A DNA stretch of 49,421 nucleotides from CAZQYB01 sp964582985. GTDB taxonomy: Bacteria > Planctomycetota > Phycisphaerae > Sedimentisphaerales > Anaerobacaceae. Made by a program: the position numbers and the translations under genes. Positions within the stretch are counted from its first letter, which is position 1, and every line of letters begins with the position of its first letter. The notes under the pieces are model-generated. The model did no database searches, had not been told where the DNA came from, and saw nothing but the letters and a program-made list of their open reading frames with translations. The DNA lies in NCBI GenBank assembly GCA_964582985.1, contig CAZOUM010000016.1, forward strand, positions 1 through 49,421. Reading direction: 5' to 3'. Positions 25,880-34,846 of this stretch are shown piece by piece.

Positions 25880-26614
25880 TTATTTGCCGTTCACTGCTGA
25901 CTGGTTAGGCCAATGTTCTTTTTCTAAGATTGGTAGAATCACACCTAAAAGTTTTTGACTTGCTGCCACCGCCTCTTTCTCCGTGGGATAAGTTCGCTTG
26001 CCAGACTCACTTAGAAAATTCCACTCAATCTTGCAAAAGTATACGTGCTTCGAGAAAATATTTTTGTTAAGGAGCCATCGAGCACCTTCCCTGCTGTTTG
26101 TGTAAACACCATTCACATTAATTATGTACAGAACCGAAAACTTCTCACTCGTGCCCCAGTAACTTGAGCTTGTGCTTTCAAAGACCAGATGTCTTCCAGG
26201 AATTTTCTGCTCGGAGCCATGCTTATTTACTACAAATGTCACGCTATCAGAGGTCAACCTTTGATAACCGCTGCCTATGTAGCATTCTTCCGGTACGTGG
26301 GGAACTTGATCAGGCAGTCTGTAATAGGTGATAAACAAAAAGCATTTACGAACGTCACTATCAGCCGGTACATCCGGGTCTTCCAAAACGCATTGAATGT
26401 AATCTTCGGTACCAAGACTTTTTATAACTTCTTCGTTTCCAATTCTCTCTTTTGATATTACCTTATAAGAAGTTAAACTATTCTCGTCCAAAAGGTCCAA
26501 AGACCTTTTTAGCGGAAAGGCCTCTTTTTCTACATGTATCCGTTCCATCGCAGCGCCTGCTATCGCAAGCAGCGCAACACATATCAGAAAGGCCGGCTGC
26601 GTGTAGGGTTTCAT
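25880..26614 (-). CDS. EpsI-like exosortase-associated protein (DUF3485)
   Basis: 244 residues from ATG 26614, chosen because it follows AAGG and gives a signal-anchor start (MKPYTQPAFLICVALLAIAG); a longer frame to 26740 would overlap the exosortase gene. The key block is PHVPEECYIGSGYQRL, matching the conserved P.xCY..SGW pattern of EpsI proteins encoded next to exosortases. The rest is an exported beta-rich domain. EpsI is fused to or neighbours EpsH in many exopolysaccharide loci; its biochemical role is unsettled. It starts 25 bases after the exosortase stop, and a 194-base gap separates it from the TPR gene. Confidence 0.82.
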   Translation of the reverse strand: MKPYTQPAFLICVALLAIAGAAMERIHVEKEAFPLKRSLDLLDENSLTSYKVISKERIGNEEVIKSLGTEDYIQCVLEDPDVPADSDVRKCFLFITYYRLPDQVPHVPEECYIGSGYQRLTSDSVTFVVNKHGSEQKIPGRHLVFESTSSSYWGTSEKFSVLYIINVNGVYTNSREGARWLLNKNIFSKHVYFCKIEWNFLSESGKRTYPTEKEAVAASQKLLGVILPILEKEHWPNQSAVNGK

Positions 26615-26639
26615 AATGTCCGCCTTCGTGTTTCTTTCC

Positions 26640-27614
26640 TTATTTGTCTTGCCTACGAACCACAATGTCCTCATCGCTGGCACCTGTTTCTTCAATAAAC
26701 AAATTCGACATAAACCATGCAAGGAAACCATATAAGGCAAATGCTAACGGTAGCATTGCCATACCAAGAAGGTCATGATAGAGCCCCTGCGCATACTTAG
26801 GGTGTATCAGAATATAAATAAATCCGGTAGCCGTGACTCGCACGATATTGCAGAATATGGCTATTGGTATCGTGCTGGCCAATAAAATAATCCGCTGCCA
26901 GATGGGTCTGTAGTGCAGGTATGCCATCGCAACACCGAGAGCCAAAAAAGCCATTAGCAATCGCATACCGCTGCAGGCCTCGGCTACATCCAGTGCCGGC
27001 TCCAAACGTTGGCCTTTGTAAATCACGTCTATCACAACACCGTGAGCAGTGGCTTCCAAACCACCGACAAAGTTCAGCAAAGCCGTTGCCACTTGAGCTG
27101 CGAAAAGCCGCATCGGCAATGTCAGCGCGAAATAATATCTCTGAGACAATGGGACTGCAAAAACCAAGAATCCAACCGGCAGCCACATATATTTAACCAA
27201 ACCCCACCCTCCCAAAAATAATATGATAGTGCCGAGTATTGCTATCGCACCGAGGGGGCGAAGGTATCCGTATCCGGATGGGCTGATTATGTTAAGCGGA
27301 TGGAACACAAGACCACATATTAGAAAAAGCAAACCCAAGTAATTTGGTCCTGTTTTAAGGTTTAAAATCTCGGTCTTACGCTGGTTAATAAAGTATAAAC
27401 TGAAAACCGGTATTAAAAAACCGTGTGACCAGCTCGGATCATTGACCCACCTATGCACTATCCCATAAATCTCTTTTTGAAAAACGTTGTAGAACAAACC
27501 CCCAATTAACAATATCTTGATGTAAGTATGTACACCGAACTCACGCCACCTCTGCTTTCGGAGCGGCGCACCTATCCCTTTGTTTTCCGCAATTGAAGAA
27601 GCAACATTGTCCAC
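26640..27614 (-). CDS. Exosortase (EpsH-type membrane transpeptidase-like protein)
   Basis: Multi-pass membrane protein of 324 residues with about eight hydrophobic segments. The exosortase catalytic triad is visible: C214 in AEACSGMRLL, R259 in CNIVRVTATG, H280 in LYHDLLGM. The early SHGFLIPV motif (63-70) is also typical. Exosortases are thought to process and sort PEP-CTERM proteins to the cell surface together with exopolysaccharide; no protein with a PEP-CTERM tail is seen in this window. The start codon is GTG at 27614, 28 bases after the Wza-like stop. Archaeosortase or rhomboid folds are less likely given the triad context and neighbours. Confidence 0.93.
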   Translation of the reverse strand: MDNVASSIAENKGIGAPLRKQRWREFGVHTYIKILLIGGLFYNVFQKEIYGIVHRWVNDPSWSHGFLIPVFSLYFINQRKTEILNLKTGPNYLGLLFLICGLVFHPLNIISPSGYGYLRPLGAIAILGTIILFLGGWGLVKYMWLPVGFLVFAVPLSQRYYFALTLPMRLFAAQVATALLNFVGGLEATAHGVVIDVIYKGQRLEPALDVAEACSGMRLLMAFLALGVAMAYLHYRPIWQRIILLASTIPIAIFCNIVRVTATGFIYILIHPKYAQGLYHDLLGMAMLPLAFALYGFLAWFMSNLFIEETGASDEDIVVRRQDK

Positions 27615-27642
27615 AGCGAGTAAGAAATTCTGCTAAAACACC

Positions 27643-29313
27643 TTAGTCCCACTGCAAGGGGTTAATGGGATTGAACCTTGAACCCCAGTAATCCCTGTAC
27701 GCAAAATTACGGTCATAAGTAAGACCGAACCCATAAGTGGCCTGAAATGCATTGCGCAAAACCGCACGCCACCGTGCCGTTGGGTGCGTGCCTACATTAA
27801 TCAGGTCGTTTGGCTTAATAAAGATATCAGGTTGCTCGCCTCGAGCAATTTTGTCCAAGTCAACCATCACAACCGCCTCTCTCCAATGCCCTGCTTCATC
27901 CTTGCCCATTCTCCTTACCACCTCACAACGCTTTGGCCACGCCAATTGCCCTAATCCGCCCGCTGCAGCTATCGCCATCTTCAAAGTCATTGGCCGGCCT
28001 GTAAGTTGTATAGCCCCTTGATAGTTCACATTACCCATAATATAAAAGTCGCCGACAACGTCCAGTGGTACATGAATACTATCACCGGGCTTTATAATGA
28101 TATTGTACCGCGGGTAACCTCCAAGTAGCTTGTCCACAGGAATTCTTATAACACGCCACTGTACTCCGGCAGCTCCTATCTGCCCCAAGCCGAAACCCGA
28201 CGGCAGTTCCTCCTTGGGACCATCTCGTGGTAAAGCTCTTTCCTCAGGTTCGACGCCAGTTGCCGGCCCGCGTGGTTTCGCCCGGCCGACCCGAACTGGA
28301 ATCCACTTCCCATTCTCAAATATCCATTCAATACGAACCTGCTCCTCATCAATAGATAAATCAGTTGGTCCAGAACCAAACGATTCAGCAGGTAGTTTAT
28401 CTACACCTTTGGTATCTGTCTTGGCTTCCAAAAGACCTTGTTTGCTTCCTTGTCCCTTCTTATGTTCCTTCCTATTAGCCAAAGGCTCCAAACCTTCCGG
28501 CAAGGCGGCCTTCTCAAGTTCCTCATCCGTAATCATCTCTGTGGAAGCTACAACTATTCTCTCAGACCGCCGGCCACGTACCTGGGGTGCTATTAACTCC
28601 AACATCTCCTCGCCCAGCTCAATCTGTTCCTCCGGTTCCTCCGGTTCCTCCGGTTCTGCCATTTCTGGTTCTATCGGCGCCAAGTTCGCTTCTTCGCCGG
28701 TAACCGAACGTGAAACATAGATATTGCTTACGAAAAACTGCCTTGGGCTGCCCGCTAGCGCCAGTGCATCGGTCAACCTAAAATCATATCGGGGAATTGG
28801 GTATCTACCCGGGTCCGGCACACCGTCGCCCAATACTGAAAACATTCGTCTTTCGGACCTGAGTAAGGTCACCGTGACTGATGGATCTACCAATATGCTC
28901 GGCTGAAGTGTCCGCTTTATTTCTTCTTCAAGTTGAGCTTCAGTCAGACCGATAACCTCGACTATCCCAACCTCTGGTACGGATATCTTTCCTGTTTCGG
29001 TAATCACATAATCCTTTTCAAACAGGACTCCGGCTGCGAGTAGCTCAAAAATGTCTACCCGCACGATATCCCCGGAACCAAGCACATAGTCAGTTTCGTA
29101 CGCAACCACATCTATTGGTCTCGGGTCTTCAGCTCCCTCCCAAGCCGCTGGTGCTTCCTCTGCTACGCCAAGTGAGTCCAATATCACATTAACGGCGGGC
29201 GTGGGGCGAAATCTACCTATCTGCGTGGGGTCGAAAAACCTATTTCCGCAACCACTCAAGTAAGTACTCAGAGCAATTAGTATTAGGATGATTGTAGTCT
29301 GTTGCCTGCGCAT
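27643..29313 (-). CDS. Wza-like polysaccharide export lipoprotein with a large insertion
   Basis: Outer-membrane polysaccharide exporter of 556 residues from ATG 29313. The start is chosen because it yields a lipoprotein signal (IILILIALSTYLSGC, lipobox LSGC); a GTG at 29397 would add 28 polar residues. The Poly_export domain (DYVLGSGDIVRVDIFE ... ITETGKISVPEVG) is followed by SLBB domains (SVLGDGVPDPGRYPI and DFYIMGNVNYQGAIQL). Family members are usually 350-400 residues. The excess lies in the first SLBB: between IYVSR and RVIRIPVDKL sits about 165 residues of acidic, Pro-rich low-complexity sequence. It heads the exosortase EPS cluster. Confidence 0.88.
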   Translation of the reverse strand: MRRQQTTIILILIALSTYLSGCGNRFFDPTQIGRFRPTPAVNVILDSLGVAEEAPAAWEGAEDPRPIDVVAYETDYVLGSGDIVRVDIFELLAAGVLFEKDYVITETGKISVPEVGIVEVIGLTEAQLEEEIKRTLQPSILVDPSVTVTLLRSERRMFSVLGDGVPDPGRYPIPRYDFRLTDALALAGSPRQFFVSNIYVSRSVTGEEANLAPIEPEMAEPEEPEEPEEQIELGEEMLELIAPQVRGRRSERIVVASTEMITDEELEKAALPEGLEPLANRKEHKKGQGSKQGLLEAKTDTKGVDKLPAESFGSGPTDLSIDEEQVRIEWIFENGKWIPVRVGRAKPRGPATGVEPEERALPRDGPKEELPSGFGLGQIGAAGVQWRVIRIPVDKLLGGYPRYNIIIKPGDSIHVPLDVVGDFYIMGNVNYQGAIQLTGRPMTLKMAIAAAGGLGQLAWPKRCEVVRRMGKDEAGHWREAVVMVDLDKIARGEQPDIFIKPNDLINVGTHPTARWRAVLRNAFQATYGFGLTYDRNFAYRDYWGSRFNPINPLQWD

Positions 29314-29972
29314 TGTACAACCAGCACCCACAGTGCTTTGACTCTCAGCAAGTATATGATTCTCGTCTCTGTTCGTACCCTGATGTTCTTCCTTCACGAT
29401 GAATGTTATCGGCTCAACATCTTGCTCGCTTAACTTTTTTTGTCTGCTATAAAGCCAATGTCAGAAAGAGATTAAATCCCGTCGCTGACAGCAGCAGCAA
29501 AAGCGTACGGTCCAATAATCCTCAGAAACTGAAAACGAAAATTGCCACACGCAAACGCGATTTACGTCTGTTACAACCATAGGCCGAAACAGCGGTTATG
29601 AAATAACGCCCTTACCCGTCGACCTTCTCGACTAACGTTGGCTTTAGGCAAAGCGACTGGCAACTGTAAATATACAGTTTCTCCACGGGGTTTGTTCGCC
29701 TTACTCCTGCTATTTGTGACCGATAATTGTTGTGGTATCAATACAGATAGGGCCTGCAATTACTTAGCGAAGAACCTCTCCAAGAAAGAGGTTAAGTACT
29801 TGTAATTAAAGCGGTTGGGGTTTTAGTTGCGAATGTGACGTTTTCCGATAGATAGCCAAATCCCTCAGAGTTTTCTATTTTGAAACTTACATTCGTCCTT
29901 CATGAAAGACTTCGGCGCAATCCTGCAACAAGCACAGTATAGTCTCAAATCGGCACACTTCTAACGAGGCAA
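29314..29972 (-). other. 659-base upstream region of the EPS cluster
   Basis: No convincing gene. This should hold the promoter of the EPS cluster, but I see no near-consensus sigma-70 pair. A marked inverted repeat at 29757-29810 contains a perfect AACCTCT/AGAGGTT hairpin with a 7-base loop inside longer AATTACTTA-type arms. It may be an operator, an RNA element of the leader, or a processing site between the two minus-strand genes. Confidence 0.4.
29757..29810. repeat. Two-tier inverted repeat
   Basis: Inner stem AACCTCT-ccaagaa-AGAGGTT is perfect. Outer arms AATTACTTA and TAAGTACTTGTAATT pair with a small bulge. No T-run follows on either strand, so it is not an ordinary intrinsic terminator. 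Confidence 0.7.
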
Positions 29973-30818
29973 CTAATGAAAATCTATTACAGCTAACCGC
30001 TGCCTGTGCGCACCGCTTGCATCAGTCACAAAAATCTCTACTTTGCCGGGAAGCCAAACACCGTTGCTTTTAACCTCCCGATAGTCGTACCCGTGCACCA
30101 TTATACCAGCCGACTCAAACTCCGCACCAGCCTTTGCCGCAAACCAAACCAGGTCAATCACCGAAGTATCCCTGTTCTGGTAAAAGACCGCTTTCGTCTT
30201 GCCCCGCCCTTGCATGCTCGGTCCACCACTTATTGGCCGCACTGTTCGAATAACTGGATAGTACCATTGTCCCTCTATTTTTACCGGCTGTGTGCCTTTT
30301 GCAAATTCAGTCTGCTTATCAAAAAACCGCACCGGGGCTGTGGTTACACTGAGCATTGCTTCTGCAAAGTCGTGGTCCAGTCCGGCGAGGGGCAATCTAT
30401 CCACTTGCTCTGTCCCCTTCCACACACGAAGTACTCCATTTGAGAGCTGGCGAACAAAAGTCCCTTGAGGCTCCTCAGCAAAAATCCTAATGGAATTTGA
30501 CCACGGGTAAATCTCGTGACACTGCTCCGTCAAATAGAAGCTGCCATCGTCCTGATAAAAAGTAACCCGACAATCAAGCGCAATCTTTTTGGTTCTCATC
30601 CACGCCTGCCGCCCGCCGGTAGCCTCAATTGCTCGGGATGCATACTCAGGCACAACAAAATTGGGGTCAATCAGCAAGTTGGGGTCAACCAGCAAGTTGG
30701 GGTCAACCACCTGTTCGTAAGCTGAAACATCTTTCTTATACCTTTGCTCACACCCTCCAAGTGTGAAAACCACGACAAGAACCGACCAGCATATCACGCT
30801 TGAGAACCGATTAGCCAT
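29973..30818 (-). CDS. Lipoprotein of unknown function
   Basis: 281 residues. The first 23 form a lipoprotein signal (VICWSVLVVVFTLGGC). Directly after the lipid cysteine is a short tandem repeat, DPNLLVDPNLLIDPN, encoded by three 18-base copies around 30661-30712. The rest (about 60-281) is a beta-rich domain with RAIEATGGRQAWMRTKKIAL and LDCRVTFYQDDGSFYLTEQ. That pattern of a glycine after a short helix and then an outer-membrane-carrier-like sheet resembles LolA-fold proteins, but I do not recognise a family. It follows nifJ on the same strand after 30 bases with GGCGGGAAAG ahead of the ATG, so it may be cotranscribed. Confidence 0.75.
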   Translation of the reverse strand: MANRFSSVICWSVLVVVFTLGGCEQRYKKDVSAYEQVVDPNLLVDPNLLIDPNFVVPEYASRAIEATGGRQAWMRTKKIALDCRVTFYQDDGSFYLTEQCHEIYPWSNSIRIFAEEPQGTFVRQLSNGVLRVWKGTEQVDRLPLAGLDHDFAEAMLSVTTAPVRFFDKQTEFAKGTQPVKIEGQWYYPVIRTVRPISGGPSMQGRGKTKAVFYQNRDTSVIDLVWFAAKAGAEFESAGIMVHGYDYREVKSNGVWLPGKVEIFVTDASGAHRQRLAVIDFH

Positions 30819-30848
30819 TCTACTTTCCCGCCTAACAATTATCTGGTG

Positions 30849-33800
30849 TCACGCCTCTTGCTTATCGCCGCACGACAGCTTTGCAAGTTGCTCCATCAAA
30901 GCATACCTTCCAGCGGCATCGCTCCTGGCAAGCTTGAGCAATTCCGCTGCCTTCTCCGGCTTCGATTGCCGTAGCGTGCGGTAACGATTTTCCCCGTACA
31001 CGTATTCTTCAATATCGATTGTAGGAGCTTTCGAATCAAGTTGCAGCGGGTTTTTGCCCTGCTCCTTAAGCTGCGGGTTGAATCTGCACAAAATCCAATG
31101 ACCGCAGTTCACAGCTTTCTTTTGCTCCTCATAGCCCGCTGTCATATTGATGCCGTGAGCAATACAATGTGCGTAAGCAATTATCAGCGAAGGCCCTGGA
31201 TACGCCTCAGCTTCGACAAACGCCTTAACCGCCTGATTCGGATTTGCTCCTATTGCCACGCGAGCCACGTAAATATTCCCGTAAGTCATAGCCAGCAGCG
31301 CAAGGTCTTTCTTGGGCGTTGGTTTTCCCCCTGCTGCAAATTTCGCCACCGCTGCTCGCGGCGTTGACTTCGACATCTGCCCACCGGTGTTCGAATAAAC
31401 CTCCGTATCCAAAACAAGCAAATTAACGTCAGCACCACTGGCCAGCACGTGGTCAAGACCACCATAGCCAATATCATACGCCCATCCGTCACCACCAAGT
31501 CCCCAGACTGATTTGCGTACAAGATAGTCAGCGATGCTCAGTAGCTGCTTGCAATCAGCGCAGTTGCTCTTTCTGCATTGTTCCTTGAGTTTATCTATTC
31601 GACCCCGTTGCTGTTCAATAGCGGCTTGCGCCGGGTCATTCGCCAATGTGGCTTGTCGTATTTCTTCTGCCAGCTTCGCATCCACGCAGCCGTCTTGCAC
31701 AACCTTGTCCAGCAAAAACAGACCACGTTCCTTGAATTTGTCGACTGTCAGTCGCATGCCCATCGCAAATTCAGCGGTATCTTCAAATAAGCTGTTGCTC
31801 CATATAGGCCCCCTGCCGTCCGCCCTCTTCGTGTAAGGCGTTGTAGGCAGATTACCGCCGTAAATCGATGAACAGCCCGTAGCGTTTCCAATTAAAGCCC
31901 TGTCACCGAACAGTTGTGTCAGGAGCTTGACATAAGCCGTCTCTCCACAACCGGCACAGGCACCGGAATACTCAAACAACGGCTGAATCAGCTGGCTTCC
32001 CTTGACGCTGCCGGCCTTGAAAAGTTTCGGGTCGGTATTTGGAATCGAAAGGAAGTGTTTATAGTTCTCTCGCTCCTGCACACGAAGCGGCTCCTGCAGT
32101 GCCATATTGATCGCTTTTCGGCCTGTCGGCTGTTTCTGTTCATCCTTTTCCTGAGCAGGGCACGCAAGCACACAGGCGCCACAGCCGGTACAGTCTTCCG
32201 GAGCCACCTGAACAGTAAACTTCATCCCGGCAAAGTCTTTGCCTTTTGCGTCGGCACTCTTGAATGTATCCGGAGCGCCTTGCAGGTGCTCTTCATCGTA
32301 AGCCTTTATCCTTATGGTCGCGTGCGGACAAATGAACGAGCACGTCCCGCATTGAATACAGATATCAGGCTCCCACACTGGTATATTAACAGCAATGTTT
32401 CGTTTCTCATATTGAGTCGTGCCGCTCGGGAACTTACCGTCTACAGGCATTTTGCTCACAGGCAGCTTATCGCCTCGCAGCGCTATAAGTTCTGCCGTAA
32501 CCTCCTTGACAAAATCAGGAGCATCTTCCGGTACCGGCGGCTGCATCTTTATCCTGCTGGTTATCTTGTTCGGAACTTTAACTTCATAAACTCTCTCAAG
32601 GGTCGCATCGACGGCAGCGTTATTCATTTCAACGACCTTTTCACCCTTTCTCCCGTACGTCTTTTTGACCGCGTCCTTGATAGCTTTGACCGCAGTTTCA
32701 AGAGGAATAACGCTGCTTATCTTGAAAAATGCGGTTTGCATAATTACGTTGATTCGCGGCCCTAAACCAAGCTCTTGAGCAAGTGAAATTGCGTCAATAA
32801 TGTAGAACTTCAACTTCTTTTCGATAATCTGTTTTTGAACCTCATCCGGCAAAGTATCCCAGACTTCTTCGGGCCCGTGACTTGTCGTAAGCAGGAACGT
32901 GCCACCTTCACGAATAGCCGAGAGCATATCATATTTTTCCAGAAAGCTTGTATTATGACAGGCCACAAAATTTGCTTTGCTTACAAGGTATGGCTTCCTC
33001 AAAATATCTTCTCCGAACCTAAGGTGGGATACAGTCACAGCGCCCGCCTTTCTCGAATCATATACGAAATAACCCTGGGAGTAATTGTCTGTCTGCTCAC
33101 CGATAATCTTTATAGAGTTTTTATTCGCCCCTACCGTTCCGTCAGAGCCAAGCCCCCAGAACATCCCTGGAAAAACCTGCTCGCCGGGAATCTTGAAGGT
33201 TTCGTCAACTTCAAGACTCGTATGCGTTACGTCGTCAATGATGCCTACCGTAAAACCATTCTTGGGCTCTGCGGCATCGAGATTATCGAAAACGGCTTTC
33301 ACCATAGCCGGCGTAAATTCTTTCGACCCCAAGCCGTATCGCCCACCAACAATCAGCGGATAATTCTCAAAGGGCGCTTTCTTTCCAAACATCGATTCGC
33401 CGATAGCAGTCCGAACATCCAGATACAACGGCTCGCCAAGCGAACCAGGCTCTTTTGTCCTGTCTAACACCGCAATCTTCTTTACCGTTTTCGGCAAAGC
33501 TGCAATGAAATGTCTTATACTAAACGGCCTGTAAAGCCGGACCTTAACCACGCCAACCTTTTCACCTTGCCTCCCAAGATACTCCACCGTCTCGTGCACG
33601 GTGTCAGCCGCTGAGCCCATGATGACAATGATTTTTTCCGCATCTTCGTCCCCTACATAATCGAACAATCGGTAGCTTCGTCCAATCAGCTTTCCGAATC
33701 TGTCCATCGCCTCCTGAACAATCTGCGGCACAGCCAAATAGAACTTATTCACCGTCTCCCTGCCCTGGAAGTAAACATCAGGATTCTGCGCGGTTCCGCT

Positions 33801-34445
33801 AATCATAGGCCTGTCCGGCGACAATGCCCTGGCTTTGTGCCGGGCAACAAACTCAACGTCAATCATCGCCCGCATATCATCAAAGTTTAATTCCTCAACT
33901 TTTTGCACTTCATGACTGGTTCTAAAGCCGTCAAAGAAATGCAAAAACGGTACTCGTGACGCTAATGTCGCCTGCTGAGCAATGAGCGCAAAATCCATAA
34001 CTTCCTGAACATTACACGAACTGAGCATAGCAAAGCCTATTTGCCGACAGGCCATTACGTCCGAATGGTCACCGAAGATTGAAAGCGCCTGGCACGCTAA
34101 TGAACGAGCGGAAATGTGAAAAACCGTAGGCAATAGTTCCCCCGCAATCTTATACATACTGGGAATCATCAGCAAAAGTCCCTGCGAAGCCGTAAAGGTC
34201 GTCGTCAATGCTCCGGTTAGCAAGGCCCCGTGCACAGCCGCTGCCGCTCCACCTTCCGACTGCATCTCAGTAACCGAGGGGACGGTCCCCCAGATATTAG
34301 GCTCACCTGCGACCGTCCTGGCATCGGCGATTTCGCCCATAACCGAACTCGGTGTAATCGGATATATCGCAATCACCTCATTCGTAGCATGTGCGACGTA
34401 TGCCGCGGCCGTGTTCCCATCAATCGTTACTATTCGACGTTTCAT
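30849..34445 (-). CDS. nifJ: Pyruvate:ferredoxin (flavodoxin) oxidoreductase
   Basis: Single-chain enzyme of 1198 residues that oxidises pyruvate with CoA to acetyl-CoA, CO2 and reduced ferredoxin in the cytoplasm. Domains in order: N-terminal thiamine-binding domain I (TIDGNTAAAYVAH, YPITPSSVMGE), transketolase-like domain II, gamma domain (GLGSDGTVGANKNSIKIIG near residue 430), two 4Fe-4S clusters with CIQCGTCSFICPH (about 693) and CTGCGACVLACPA (about 747), and the TPP-binding beta part (CAGCGETAYV, NATGCSSIYGG, GDGWAYDIGYGGLDHVL near 985, DTEVYSNTGGQ). All parts expected of a full-length homodimeric PFOR are present. It indicates an anaerobic or facultative fermentative metabolism. It lies downstream of the gsp operon on the same strand, after 400 bases. 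Confidence 0.97.
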   Translation of the reverse strand: MKRRIVTIDGNTAAAYVAHATNEVIAIYPITPSSVMGEIADARTVAGEPNIWGTVPSVTEMQSEGGAAAAVHGALLTGALTTTFTASQGLLLMIPSMYKIAGELLPTVFHISARSLACQALSIFGDHSDVMACRQIGFAMLSSCNVQEVMDFALIAQQATLASRVPFLHFFDGFRTSHEVQKVEELNFDDMRAMIDVEFVARHKARALSPDRPMISGTAQNPDVYFQGRETVNKFYLAVPQIVQEAMDRFGKLIGRSYRLFDYVGDEDAEKIIVIMGSAADTVHETVEYLGRQGEKVGVVKVRLYRPFSIRHFIAALPKTVKKIAVLDRTKEPGSLGEPLYLDVRTAIGESMFGKKAPFENYPLIVGGRYGLGSKEFTPAMVKAVFDNLDAAEPKNGFTVGIIDDVTHTSLEVDETFKIPGEQVFPGMFWGLGSDGTVGANKNSIKIIGEQTDNYSQGYFVYDSRKAGAVTVSHLRFGEDILRKPYLVSKANFVACHNTSFLEKYDMLSAIREGGTFLLTTSHGPEEVWDTLPDEVQKQIIEKKLKFYIIDAISLAQELGLGPRINVIMQTAFFKISSVIPLETAVKAIKDAVKKTYGRKGEKVVEMNNAAVDATLERVYEVKVPNKITSRIKMQPPVPEDAPDFVKEVTAELIALRGDKLPVSKMPVDGKFPSGTTQYEKRNIAVNIPVWEPDICIQCGTCSFICPHATIRIKAYDEEHLQGAPDTFKSADAKGKDFAGMKFTVQVAPEDCTGCGACVLACPAQEKDEQKQPTGRKAINMALQEPLRVQERENYKHFLSIPNTDPKLFKAGSVKGSQLIQPLFEYSGACAGCGETAYVKLLTQLFGDRALIGNATGCSSIYGGNLPTTPYTKRADGRGPIWSNSLFEDTAEFAMGMRLTVDKFKERGLFLLDKVVQDGCVDAKLAEEIRQATLANDPAQAAIEQQRGRIDKLKEQCRKSNCADCKQLLSIADYLVRKSVWGLGGDGWAYDIGYGGLDHVLASGADVNLLVLDTEVYSNTGGQMSKSTPRAAVAKFAAGGKPTPKKDLALLAMTYGNIYVARVAIGANPNQAVKAFVEAEAYPGPSLIIAYAHCIAHGINMTAGYEEQKKAVNCGHWILCRFNPQLKEQGKNPLQLDSKAPTIDIEEYVYGENRYRTLRQSKPEKAAELLKLARSDAAGRYALMEQLAKLSCGDKQEA

Positions 34446-34846
34446 AGCTTCTCCACTTCTAAAATGAGGAATACAAATAGCTTAGTTCAAGAGGCCTTTA
34501 TATCACCGCAGGCCTTAAACTATGTTTCGCACAGCTCTGCAAGCTTGATATACACAGTTTAAGGAGGGTGGTCACTTCGTTATGCAGCACTGAGCGAATC
34601 CCAGAACGCCTTTATACAGCTTTACACTGCAACATGCAATATAAATTTTGCCGGATTTGAACTGTAATTAGGCAGGACATGCCCGAATGTTACGAGCACG
34701 CAGTCCGTGGCGAGAAATGCAGATAGACGCACTTGTCACATTTGCCGACCCGCTATTGGCGGGCAAAAGCAGACTTTCCCCCAACATTTACTTAGTCCCC
34801 CCGTGCTTTCTTGCGAAAGCAAGAACGGGGGGCACGAGTCACGGTC
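34446..34846 (-). other. Spacer between nifJ and gspD with a terminator-like hairpin
   Basis: No gene. It contains the hairpin at 34797-34832 close to the gspD stop and, just upstream of nifJ, GGAG as Shine-Dalgarno. On the minus strand TATAAA-like elements occur about 45-60 bases before nifJ, without a clear -35. Confidence 0.45.
34797..34832 (-). terminator. Two-stem hairpin after gspD
   Basis: CCCCCCGT (34797-34804) pairs with ACGGGGGG (34825-34832) and encloses the perfect hairpin GCTTTC-ttgc-GAAAGC (34805-34820). It starts 15 bases beyond the gspD stop, so it is well placed to end the gsp transcript or stabilise its 3' end. No T-run follows. It resembles the C-rich hairpins at 48054-48087 and 48611-48654. 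Confidence 0.5.

Noticed and set aside
26615..26740. Upstream extension of the EpsI-like gene
   Set aside because: It would overlap the exosortase gene by 101 bases and place 42 residues before a clear signal-anchor start at 26614.
29571..29759. 62-codon minus-strand frame upstream of the EPS cluster
   Set aside because: No ribosome site, no domain, ordinary composition; it overlaps a probable regulatory stretch.
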